This document shows, one piece after another, positions 21,627 through 29,391 of a stretch of 37,344 nucleotides of DNA. Under the pieces are notes generated by a model. The model worked only from the letters and a program-made list of their open reading frames with translations. It did not search any database and was not told where the DNA came from. The DNA lies in assembly GCA_947258485.1 (NCBI GenBank), contig CAMYIS010000119.1, positions 1-37,344 on the forward strand, written 5' to 3'. Made by a program: the position numbers and the translations under genes. The stretch's first letter is position 1. Every line of letters begins with the position of its first letter. Origin of the DNA: an uncultured Woeseiaceae bacterium. Lineage in GTDB: Bacteria; Pseudomonadota; Gammaproteobacteria; Steroidobacterales; Woeseiaceae.

Positions 21627-23894
21627 CTAGTGAATTGCAGCGGGCAAAACTTGGATCACCTGTTTCGGCGTTCGATCAACATTGAACAAGCCCCAGTGCT
21701 TTTCAGCCCCTAAAGGGTTATCCGGATCACCCTTCCATGGCTCGTCGAAAGCTTCGAAGAAAAACACGGTGATGTGATTTTCCGCCGCCCATTCGGCCAG
21801 TTCGCGAAAGTAACGTGCCTGGTTAGACTCGCTGGCACGATCGCCAAACTCGATGGCGACAGTCGCCCAGCCCGCTTCGAGAATAGCGACCGGTTTACCC
21901 GGTAATGCCGTACTAACGCCCTGCATGTTCTCAACTGTGTACGGAATCGCCTCGTCAATTGTCTTGTCTTCCCATGCCGGGTAGGTGTGGATGCCAAGAA
22001 AATCGACCTCGACTGCAAGCGGTGCGCCGTCCTGTATCCACCACTCATAATTATCCGCGACTGTCACAGGCTGATCGATTGCTGCCTTGACCTGGCGAAC
22101 GTAGGAGATCACTTTCTCGAGTGGCACCATGTGGTCATTCCATTCGACCAGCGCTTCGTTGCCGACATTGACGGCGACAACAATGTCGTCGAATCGCTTT
22201 GCGAGTTCGATGCCGCGCTGCAGCTCGGCCACATTTTTCAGGGCGTTAGCCGCCAGTTGCTCGTCAGGTATCGGTTCGTCAAGCCAGGGACATCCCTCGT
22301 GATTGCTGAACTCGGCATCCAGCCAGATTCCCAGAAGAACTTTGACGGGCAGGTTGTTTTTCCGGATGAGTTCGAGTGTGTCCCGGGTGTTCTCACCGGC
22401 ATCATAGAGCCTGATCAAATTGAAATCGTGCGCAACCAGGATCTCGAGGTCCTCGAGTATCTCGTCTTCGCTTGGATTTACAGCACCTTTGCCGCGATCC
22501 GGGTGCTGACCTTTCCGGAAGCCCGAATAGGCAACAGCCATCACTTCTCCAGCCATCAAATCGTCAGGCGACTGCTTGACGAAATCGACTTCGATTTCGC
22601 CCTTTACGAGAAACGGGATATTGGCGTGCGCCGCGTGACCATGGTCATCGTAGGCGTAGGCGAAAAGGCGATATTGCCCGGGCCCAGGCGCAGTGATAGT
22701 GGCAGTTGCAGCCGTGTCATTTGCGGCAAGACCGTCGAAACTGGAGATAGACTCCTCGAAGTCGCCGCCGGTTTGCGTTGCCACGCTTTCAGGCTTTATC
22801 TCCCAGCGGTACTGCAGCGGATCGTCTTCGCGATCGGATACCGTGAATGTCGCCTCGTAGGTTTCGCCGGCCACGAGGCTGACGTTCTCCTTGTAGCCCT
22901 TGCCATCGAGCAGAATTGACTCGACGCGTGGCGAACGATTGGCAGGCCAGGTGCCGTTCCAGATGTAGTGCATGACATCCACGGCCTCGGTCGTCTCGCC
23001 ATTTTCGGTCAACAATCCAAACCAGGTTGGCGTTCGCTCCTGTTTCTGCCCCCAAAAGAAGACGTACGAGCCGATCAACTGTTTCTCGAGCGTTGCAATG
23101 ACGTCACGATAACCGCGCATGATTACGTCTGCCTTTTCGGAACTCGTCAATTCGGTTGGTGCGCCCCAGGCTGTTTGCTCCATGTCCCAGTATCCCAACG
23201 TGCCCCATTCGGTGACCATAAATGGCGCGTCGAAACCCGATGCCACAATATTCTTGGGGAGCCCGAAGAGGCCGCCGTAGGCTTGGAAGCTGACGAAATC
23301 GAGAGCCGGCGCCCGAGCCTGTATTTCGACGATCACATCGTCTTCGAATCCCGACAAAGTGGTTGTCGCTGGATGATTCGGGTCGAGCTCATGGATCATT
23401 TTCGCGACATCATTGACCGCGTCAAAGACCCTGGGATTCGTGTAGTTATGATTAAGTTCGTTACCGATTATCCACACCAGCAAGGCAGGATGATCCCGGT
23501 ACTTCAGAACCTGTTCGCGAAAATCGGCAAGCTGGGCAGCAACCGCCTCAGGGTCATCGTAGTCAAACCCCCACCGTTCTGCTTGCATCGGCAGGCACAG
23601 CGCCACGGTGACGCCGTTCGCATGTGCGGAATCCAGCAGATCCTGCGCATTCTGGTAGTCGGCCGTGGTGCTCCAATTCCTGATCGAATTTCCGCCGTGC
23701 GCTGCAAAAGCCTCGATATCGTCGATCGCCATGCCGGCGCCTTTGATGTAATACGGCTCGCCACCACGCATCAGTTGATAACCTGCGTCAGTCTGTACGA
23801 CTTCCACCTTTATCGCAGACAATCTTTCTTCCGTTTCGGACGAACAACCCATCAAAGCGACATAGACGACGGCGAACAATAGAAAACGTCTCAT
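21627..23894 (-). CDS. Bifunctional lipoprotein: clan GH-A hydrolase domain plus GH17 domain
   Basis: 755 aa. The lipobox LMGC gives Cys17, with Ser at +2 favouring the outer membrane. Domain 1 (about 30-320) is a GH2/GH5-like barrel: YYIKGAGMAIDDI, WIIGNELNHN (Glu146, predicted acid/base) and FMVTEWGTLGYWD (Glu229, predicted nucleophile). Residues 325-430 look like an Ig/cadherin-like beta domain (TFTVSDREDDPLQYRWEI and YRLFAYAYDDHGHAAHANIP). Domain 2 (about 450-755) is a GH17 barrel: VMAVAYSGFRKGQ, VNVGNEALVEW (Glu580), ILEAGWAT (Glu673) and FFFEAFDEPWKGD. Both active sites look complete. The enzyme would act on beta-1,3-glucan, perhaps trimming branches and backbone at the cell surface (inference). 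It starts 2 nt after the MFS stop. Confidence 0.8.
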   Translation of the reverse strand: MRRFLLFAVVYVALMGCSSETEERLSAIKVEVVQTDAGYQLMRGGEPYYIKGAGMAIDDIEAFAAHGGNSIRNWSTTADYQNAQDLLDSAHANGVTVALCLPMQAERWGFDYDDPEAVAAQLADFREQVLKYRDHPALLVWIIGNELNHNYTNPRVFDAVNDVAKMIHELDPNHPATTTLSGFEDDVIVEIQARAPALDFVSFQAYGGLFGLPKNIVASGFDAPFMVTEWGTLGYWDMEQTAWGAPTELTSSEKADVIMRGYRDVIATLEKQLIGSYVFFWGQKQERTPTWFGLLTENGETTEAVDVMHYIWNGTWPANRSPRVESILLDGKGYKENVSLVAGETYEATFTVSDREDDPLQYRWEIKPESVATQTGGDFEESISSFDGLAANDTAATATITAPGPGQYRLFAYAYDDHGHAAHANIPFLVKGEIEVDFVKQSPDDLMAGEVMAVAYSGFRKGQHPDRGKGAVNPSEDEILEDLEILVAHDFNLIRLYDAGENTRDTLELIRKNNLPVKVLLGIWLDAEFSNHEGCPWLDEPIPDEQLAANALKNVAELQRGIELAKRFDDIVVAVNVGNEALVEWNDHMVPLEKVISYVRQVKAAIDQPVTVADNYEWWIQDGAPLAVEVDFLGIHTYPAWEDKTIDEAIPYTVENMQGVSTALPGKPVAILEAGWATVAIEFGDRASESNQARYFRELAEWAAENHITVFFFEAFDEPWKGDPDNPLGAEKHWGLFNVDRTPKQVIQVLPAAIH

Positions 23895-23896
23895 AA

Positions 23897-25459
23897 TCAG
23901 TGTCTTACGAGTATTTGTTCAAGTTCTTCCAGCGAACGACCCTTGGTCTCCGGCAGGATGCGCATGACGAAGACAAGCCCGACAACGGCGAACATGCCAT
24001 AAATCAGGAACGTGCCGGCGTTGCCGATGTTCTGCAGCTCCCAGGGAAAAATGAAGGTAACGAGAAACGCAACGGCCGAATTGATGAGCCCAACCAACGA
24101 AATTGCCATGCCGCGCACGTTGTTGGGAAACAATTCCGAGAACAGCACCCACATGATCGGCCCGATCGAAATCGCAAAGCTGGCGACGAAACCAAGTATG
24201 GCGAACAGTATGAGCATTGGGTTCATGTCAATCGCGTTGCTTACGAGCGCCGATTCGTGCTGCTTGTAAACGTTCGCACCCACCGCCGCGGAAACGGCCT
24301 CGCGAAAATCGATATCGCTGTCAAAGGTGGTGTCGGCGACAGCAGCAATCTGTGTTCGCTCAATTTCTGCAGGCAGCTTGTCGATCGCATCCTGGTCCAG
24401 CGAGTACGTTGCCGACCCGAACCCATACGCCAGCGTCAGCATGCAGACGGCGATGCCCGTCATGCCGAATCCCAGCAGCGGTCGCCGACCGAGCTTGTCA
24501 ATCAGTGCCATCGCGGCGACCGTAAAAACAAGGTTGACGAGACCGACCAGCACCGCCTGCATAAACGCGGCGTTCGTGCCGATCCCCGACTGCTCGAAAA
24601 TCATCGGCGAGTAAAAGAAAACGGAATTGATGCCCGTAATTTGCTGCAGGATGCCCACCGATATACCGATCGTCAGTACGAGCTTCATGGATGGATGAAA
24701 CAGGGCTTTCAAAGACACGCCCCCAACTTCGGCCTCGGCCGCTATGCTGTCTTTGACGGCCTGAAGATCTACCCTTGCCTGCTCCGCACCACTAACGCGT
24801 TCAAGTACTTCGCGGGATTCTTCTTCCCGCCCCTGCATGGCAAGCCACCGCGGGCTTTCGGGAACGATCAGCAGCGCGAAGAAATACAGGACAGCCGGCA
24901 AAGTCTCGATGCCGAGCATCCAACGCCAGCTCCACTCACCCATTCGCAGCGACTCGGCCCAGGCAACATCCGACTGACCGAGTGTCAGTATCAGGTAGTT
25001 GGTAAAGAACGCGGCCGAAATGCCGATGACGATATTGAGCTGGTTGAACGAGACCATGCGGCCCCGGATTGCAGCCGGTGCAATCTCGGCGATGTACATC
25101 GGCGCAATGATCAGTGCGGCTCCCACGCCGAGACCACCGACCATGCGCGCGATAACCAGCGTTATGAAGTTCGGCGCAACTGCCGAAGCGACCGCAGATA
25201 ACGCGAACAATACCGCAGCGATCTTCAGCACGGGGCGGCGACCGATACGATCGCTCAGGGGACCGGCCAGCATCATGGCCAGCGTTGCCGTCAGCGCCAG
25301 TGACGAGACAGAAAAGCCCAGCTCGATTTTTGTCAGATCGAATTCAGTCTCGATAAAGCCGACGACGCCGGAGATCACCGATGCGTCGAACCCCATCAGG
25401 AATCCTCCGAGCGCGACGATAAGCGCGACCTTCGTCGTAAATCGCGTGCTTTGTTTCAT
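23897..25459 (-). CDS. MFS sugar-porter family transporter
   Basis: 520 aa with 12 predicted membrane segments. GPLSDRIGRRPVLK is the loop 2-3 signature. PESPRWLAMQGREEES and, after the central loop, LQQITGINSVFFYSPMIFEQ are sugar-porter landmarks, and LPETKGRSLEELEQIL is the C-terminal PETKG motif. The family carries monosaccharides by proton symport or facilitated diffusion, so glucose released by periplasmic GH3 is the likely cargo (inference). An extended loop between segments 9 and 10 (about residues 350-410) is longer than usual. ATG at 25459 lies 17 nt after the GH3 stop, with GGGG about 9 nt upstream. It is in one operon with GH3 and the two-domain glycosidase. Confidence 0.92.
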   Translation of the reverse strand: MKQSTRFTTKVALIVALGGFLMGFDASVISGVVGFIETEFDLTKIELGFSVSSLALTATLAMMLAGPLSDRIGRRPVLKIAAVLFALSAVASAVAPNFITLVIARMVGGLGVGAALIIAPMYIAEIAPAAIRGRMVSFNQLNIVIGISAAFFTNYLILTLGQSDVAWAESLRMGEWSWRWMLGIETLPAVLYFFALLIVPESPRWLAMQGREEESREVLERVSGAEQARVDLQAVKDSIAAEAEVGGVSLKALFHPSMKLVLTIGISVGILQQITGINSVFFYSPMIFEQSGIGTNAAFMQAVLVGLVNLVFTVAAMALIDKLGRRPLLGFGMTGIAVCMLTLAYGFGSATYSLDQDAIDKLPAEIERTQIAAVADTTFDSDIDFREAVSAAVGANVYKQHESALVSNAIDMNPMLILFAILGFVASFAISIGPIMWVLFSELFPNNVRGMAISLVGLINSAVAFLVTFIFPWELQNIGNAGTFLIYGMFAVVGLVFVMRILPETKGRSLEELEQILVRH

Positions 25460-25476
25460 GTTTGTTGCCCCAGGAA

Positions 25477-27759
25477 TCAGTCGCTGTCGATGATTCGGAA
25501 TTCCGTCCGTAGCTCTGTTTCCGAACTGCCTCCGATCCAGGCATGGAATTCGCCTGGCTCGGTCATGAGCTGCATATTGCGGCCATAGAACGCCAGGTCG
25601 TCGGTGTGTAGTTCAAATTCGACGCTAACAGTCTGACCGGGCTCGACACGTATGCGCCTAAATCCCTTGAGTTCTTTTACCGGCCTTGTAACGTTGCCGA
25701 CAAGATCGCGAATATAGAGCTGCGCAACTTCGTCGGCCGCAACATCGCCGGTATTCGTCAGCTCGGCACTGATGGTTACCGTGTCGCCAAGCTCAATCTC
25801 ACGGGCGCTCGTGCGGATTTTCTGGTACCTGAATTCCGCGTAAGACAGGCCATGACCAAATACGAATAACGGTGTGTAACCAGCGTCGAGATGATAGGCC
25901 GTCATGCCGGTCGAGAGTTGCGGCGCATGTGCATCGATATCGTCGATAAGAACGACCGTATCCGGCGACGGCGGCTTGCCCGTTTTCTTCTGGCTGTAGT
26001 AGATCGGAATCTGGCCGACCATGCGTGGAAAGGTCACAGGCAGCTTGCCGGAGGGTGATTCAAGGCCAAACAAAAGGTCGGCGATAGCCGGCCCGCCCAT
26101 TGTCCCCGGATGCCACGCGAATAACACCGCGTCGACCTGATCGATAATATTGGTCAACGTGAGTGGGCGGCCCGCCTGGATAACAGCAACGACCGGCTTT
26201 CCGGCTTCTCTGACCCGCCGGACCAGCTCCGCCTGGTCACCCGGCAGGTTAATATCGGCGCGCGAGTGCGCTTCGCCCGACAAAATCGATTCCTCTCCGA
26301 GAAAAAGCAGCACCGCGTCCGAGTCACGCGCCATCTCCGCGGCCTCGTCAAATCCCTCGCTGGCCCGGCTGCGCGAATTGTCCATGGCGCGCAGGTAACG
26401 AACGTCGACATCGTGGCCAACCAGGCTGTGTATCGCGTGCATCGGCGTAATACTGAGCTCCCGGTCACCGTCAAAAATCCAGGTGCCCAGCTGTTCATAA
26501 GGTGCGTCGGCCAGCGGCCCAATGACGGCAACGGAATTCAGCTTCTCCGCCGACAGCGGCAGCACGCCTCGATCATTCTTCAGCAGCACAACGCTTTGCA
26601 GGGCCGCTTGCCTCGCCGTCTCGAGCGCATGCGCACTCGCAATCGGCGGTAACGCCGCTGGGTCTGTAAACGGATTATCAAACAGCCCGAGTTGGAACTT
26701 GGCCCGCAGGATGTTGGCAACCATCGCATCAATCATCGCGACATCGATGCGTCCTTCCTCAACCAATGTCTCCAGGTTATTGACATAGGACCGACCCGCC
26801 ATTTCCATGTCGACGCCGGCCGTTACTGCCTCGTACACCGAATCCTTGTCGTTCTCGGTCAGGCCATGAATCGCAAGTTGACGGACCGAGTCCCAGTCGC
26901 TGACGACGAACCCGTTGAAACCCCATTCGTCGCGCAGGACCGTTCGAAACAAAAATTGGTTCCCGGTGGCCGGCACGCCATCAAGGTCGCTGAACGCGGC
27001 CATGAGTGATACAACGCCCGCGTCAACCGCGGCTTTGAACGGCGGGAAGTAGACGTTCCGTAATTCGTTCTCGGGAATATTCACGGTTGCGTAGTCGCGA
27101 CCGCTTTCGGACGCACCGTAGCCTGCAAAGTGTTTGGCGGTAGCCGCGATCGTGCCTGTTTCGGCGAGATTTTCGCCTTGGAACCCTTCGACCATAGCTA
27201 CCGCGAGCTTACTGGCGAGGAAAGGATCCTCCCCAAGGCTCTCGGCAATACGCCCCCAGCGCGGATCGCGCGATATATCGATCATCGGTGCGAAGGTCCA
27301 GTTGACACCGGCTGTCGCGGCTTCACGCGCAGCAACCCGCGCGCCCTCTCGGACTATATCTGCGTTCCACGCTGCCGCCTGTCCCAGTGGAATCGGCATC
27401 ACGGTCTTGAAACCGTGGATGACATCCCGCCCTACCAATAGCGGGATGCCGAGCCGACTTTCTTGCACAGCAATTCGCTGCAGCTCGTTGACCGCATCGA
27501 CATCAACCTGGTTAAGAACCGATCCAACGCGACCTGACTCGATCGCCTGTCTCAAGTCGTCGCTAAGGTCCCTGTCGTCCGCATTGACCTGGTTCATCTG
27601 GCCAATTTTCTCAGCCAGCGTCATCTCGGCGAGCAGTGCAGTTACACGATGCTCGATCGCTGCGGAGTCATTCGGTGGATTTGCGATGGAAACGCTCATA
27701 GTTATAACCAGCAGCGAACCGCAGAGCGCGGCGCTCAAGTTAGCGAAGCGATTGGGCAT
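25477..27759 (-). CDS. GH3 family beta-glucosidase, secreted/periplasmic (BglX-like)
   Basis: 760 aa from ATG at 27759. A signal peptide spans about 1-27 (LCGSLLVITMSVSIA). LLAEMTLAEKIGQMNQV, TFAPMIDISRDPRWGRIAES and AKHFAGYG (Lys-His) belong to the GH3 barrel. GFVVSDWDSV carries the nucleophile Asp288. The second alpha/beta domain includes LLFLGEESILSGEAHSRADI. A C-terminal fibronectin III-like domain follows (TVTISAELTNTGDVAADEVA). It should remove terminal glucose from beta-glucan oligosaccharides. The longer open frame to 27888 is rejected because it crosses the operator and promoter and hides the signal peptide. It is the first gene of the long minus-strand run. Confidence 0.93.
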   Translation of the reverse strand: MPNRFANLSAALCGSLLVITMSVSIANPPNDSAAIEHRVTALLAEMTLAEKIGQMNQVNADDRDLSDDLRQAIESGRVGSVLNQVDVDAVNELQRIAVQESRLGIPLLVGRDVIHGFKTVMPIPLGQAAAWNADIVREGARVAAREAATAGVNWTFAPMIDISRDPRWGRIAESLGEDPFLASKLAVAMVEGFQGENLAETGTIAATAKHFAGYGASESGRDYATVNIPENELRNVYFPPFKAAVDAGVVSLMAAFSDLDGVPATGNQFLFRTVLRDEWGFNGFVVSDWDSVRQLAIHGLTENDKDSVYEAVTAGVDMEMAGRSYVNNLETLVEEGRIDVAMIDAMVANILRAKFQLGLFDNPFTDPAALPPIASAHALETARQAALQSVVLLKNDRGVLPLSAEKLNSVAVIGPLADAPYEQLGTWIFDGDRELSITPMHAIHSLVGHDVDVRYLRAMDNSRSRASEGFDEAAEMARDSDAVLLFLGEESILSGEAHSRADINLPGDQAELVRRVREAGKPVVAVIQAGRPLTLTNIIDQVDAVLFAWHPGTMGGPAIADLLFGLESPSGKLPVTFPRMVGQIPIYYSQKKTGKPPSPDTVVLIDDIDAHAPQLSTGMTAYHLDAGYTPLFVFGHGLSYAEFRYQKIRTSAREIELGDTVTISAELTNTGDVAADEVAQLYIRDLVGNVTRPVKELKGFRRIRVEPGQTVSVEFELHTDDLAFYGRNMQLMTEPGEFHAWIGGSSETELRTEFRIIDSD

Positions 27760-27787
27760 AATGTCTCGATAGCACTGCGGTATGTGG

Positions 27788-27816
27788 ATCCTATTTAGAT
27801 TTGACAGCGCTGTCAA
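27788..27816 (-). promoter_or_regulatory. Sigma-70-like promoter of the GH3 operon
   Basis: On the minus strand TTGACA (27816-27811), a 17-nt spacer and TAGGAT (27793-27788). The start would be near 27781, about 22 nt before the ATG. The -35 is half of operator 5. The plus-strand TTGACA of the same palindrome (27801-27806) could serve the GPH transporter, but no good -10 stands at 17 nt; GATAAA at 27827-27832 is 20 nt away. Confidence 0.6.
27802..27815. promoter_or_regulatory. LacI-type operator 5 (GH3 and GPH transporter)
   Basis: TGACAGCGCTGTCA, extended by one base each side to a perfect 16-bp palindrome (27801-27816). It lies in the 115-bp divergent region between the two start codons. 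It therefore presents TTGACA on both strands. Confidence 0.8.
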
Positions 27817-27874
27817 TTTAAAGGACGATAAAGCTGGAGACTCCGCGCCAAGATCGGACGGCTGAATAATAATA

Positions 27875-29338
27875 ATGAGCAGCGCCACACACTACGAAAC
27901 CGCGCCGGAAGACCGGATTCCGTTCCACCACAAAATCATATACGGATTCGGTGCCTTCACTAACAACCTGCTTGCATCCGCAATCGGCGGCATGGTCATC
28001 GTGTTGAACCTTGGATTTGGTATGAGTCCGGCACTCGTCGGATTACTGGGATCATTGCCGCGACTGACCGACGCATTGACCGATCCATTGATGGGTTACA
28101 TTTCAGATCACACCCGCTCGCGCTGGGGCAGGCGCCGCCCGTACATCTTCGTCGGTGCAATAGCCGCGGGCCTGGTCTATATATTGCTATGGCAGCTACC
28201 GTCGGACGCAAGCGAAACCTACTACTTCTGGTACTTCCTGGCCGGCTCGCTGATCTTCTTTCTGGCGTACACGATATTTGTCACACCCTGGATCGCGCTG
28301 GGTTACGAATTAACACCCGACTACCACGAACGCACCAGATTGATGGGCGTGCAAAATTTTATCGGTCAAACGCCCTACCTGATCGCGCCCTGGTTTCTTT
28401 GGATCATGCAGAATGAATTGCTGTTCGATGACATGCGAGAAGGCGCAGCCGGGCTCGCGCTTGCGATCGGAATTGTCGTTGTCGCGATCGGCATACTGCC
28501 TGCCATATTTCTTCGCGAACGGTTCACGGCCAGCGATGTCATACAGGAATCGCAAAAGCGCACGCTGTTGGAAAGCACCGCTGACTTTCTGAAAGGCTTT
28601 GCAATGAGCCTGAAATTCAAGCCCTTCCAGAAGCTTTGCGTTGCCACCTTTCTCGTATTTAACGGTTTCATCATGATTGCAGCATTTCAATTTTATGTGA
28701 TCATATACTTTTTGTTCGGCGGCGATGTCAGTCTTGGTTCGGAGTTCGCCGGTTACGAGGGAACGGTACGTATCGCATCGGGCTTTCTGATCATTCCGTT
28801 CATCATTTGGTTGGGCACCAAGATCGGCAAACGACGTACGTTCTTCGTCGCGACCGGAATATCCATGCTTGGCTACGCAATCAAATGGGTATGTTACAAC
28901 CCCGATATTCCGTGGCTCATACTCATTCCCGCACCCCTTATCTCGTTTGGCTTCGCCAGTCTTTTCACGCTGATGCCCTCGATGGTTGCCGACGTCGTCG
29001 ACGAGGATGAATTGGTGTCGCATGAGCGAAGGGAAGGCATGTACGGTTCCATCTTCTGGTGGGTTGTCAAACTCGGGCAGGCTGTTGCGCTGGCGGTCGG
29101 CGGCTTTCTTCTGACCGCGACCGGCTTCGACGTCGCGCTGGAAGGCGATCAAACCGAGCGGACAATCTTGCTGATTCGCATTTTCGACATTTGCATTCCA
29201 ATCGTCGCGTCAGCAATAGCGATCTGGATTATTGCGAGCTATTCGATAACCGAAGAGCGCGCCCATGAGGTGCGACTCGAGCTTGAAAGGCGGCGCGGCA
29301 CTATGGGCACACCTGCAGCGTCGTTAGCCGACGGATAA
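27875..29338 (+). CDS. GPH-family (glycoside-pentoside-hexuronide) MFS sugar transporter
   Basis: 487 aa with about 12 membrane segments. IPFHHKIIYGFGAFTNNLL is the typical N-terminus. LPRLTDALTDPLMGYISDHT followed by RSRWGRRRPYIFVGA is the GPH signature loop. The second half repeats it in weaker form (VADVVDEDELVSHERREGMY). Members carry glycosides by cation symport, so this is the best candidate for taking glucan oligosaccharides to the cytoplasmic phosphorylase and GH17s (inference). It is transcribed alone, divergent from GH3 and next to operator 5. The ribosome site is weak (CGGACGG about 11 nt upstream). Its stop codon forms part of the 56-bp palindrome. Confidence 0.92.
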   Translation: MSSATHYETAPEDRIPFHHKIIYGFGAFTNNLLASAIGGMVIVLNLGFGMSPALVGLLGSLPRLTDALTDPLMGYISDHTRSRWGRRRPYIFVGAIAAGLVYILLWQLPSDASETYYFWYFLAGSLIFFLAYTIFVTPWIALGYELTPDYHERTRLMGVQNFIGQTPYLIAPWFLWIMQNELLFDDMREGAAGLALAIGIVVVAIGILPAIFLRERFTASDVIQESQKRTLLESTADFLKGFAMSLKFKPFQKLCVATFLVFNGFIMIAAFQFYVIIYFLFGGDVSLGSEFAGYEGTVRIASGFLIIPFIIWLGTKIGKRRTFFVATGISMLGYAIKWVCYNPDIPWLILIPAPLISFGFASLFTLMPSMVADVVDEDELVSHERREGMYGSIFWWVVKLGQAVALAVGGFLLTATGFDVALEGDQTERTILLIRIFDICIPIVASAIAIWIIASYSITEERAHEVRLELERRRGTMGTPAASLADG

Positions 29339-29391
29339 ACCGGGGTCGAACCGAGGTTTTCAGCTGAAACCCTCGGTTCGACCCCGGTTTA
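29336..29391. repeat. 56-bp near-perfect palindrome between convergent genes
   Basis: Left arm TAAACCGGGGTCGAACCGAG... and its exact complement on the right. The centre TTTCAGCTGAAA is itself palindromic, and only one opposed pair (T29357 and C29370) fails to match. It includes the stop codons of both the GPH transporter (29336-29338) and the diguanylate cyclase (29389-29391). It may act as a bidirectional terminator, although no T run follows. Its GGGGTCGAACC text also resembles REP-type extragenic repeats. Confidence 0.85.

Noticed and set aside
21987-23882. Two plus-strand frames of about 300 codons opposite the two-domain glycosidase
   Set aside because: Mirror frames of a high-GC gene whose minus-strand product has complete motifs.
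24303-24320. Operator half-site CGCTGTCA inside the MFS gene
   Set aside because: Single half-site within coding sequence, no matching second half and no promoter.
23900-25201. Long plus-strand open frame (433 codons) opposite the sugar-porter gene
   Set aside because: Antisense to a clear MFS protein; the translation is rich in Arg, Asn and His with no recognisable fold.
27760-27888. 43-residue N-terminal extension of GH3
   Set aside because: It runs through operator 5 and the promoter, overlaps the GPH start, and would bury the signal peptide; ATG at 27759 is preferred.
29340-29390. Possible tRNA T-arm because of GGTTCGACCCC
   Set aside because: No acceptor, D or anticodon arms surround it; the text belongs to the long palindrome.
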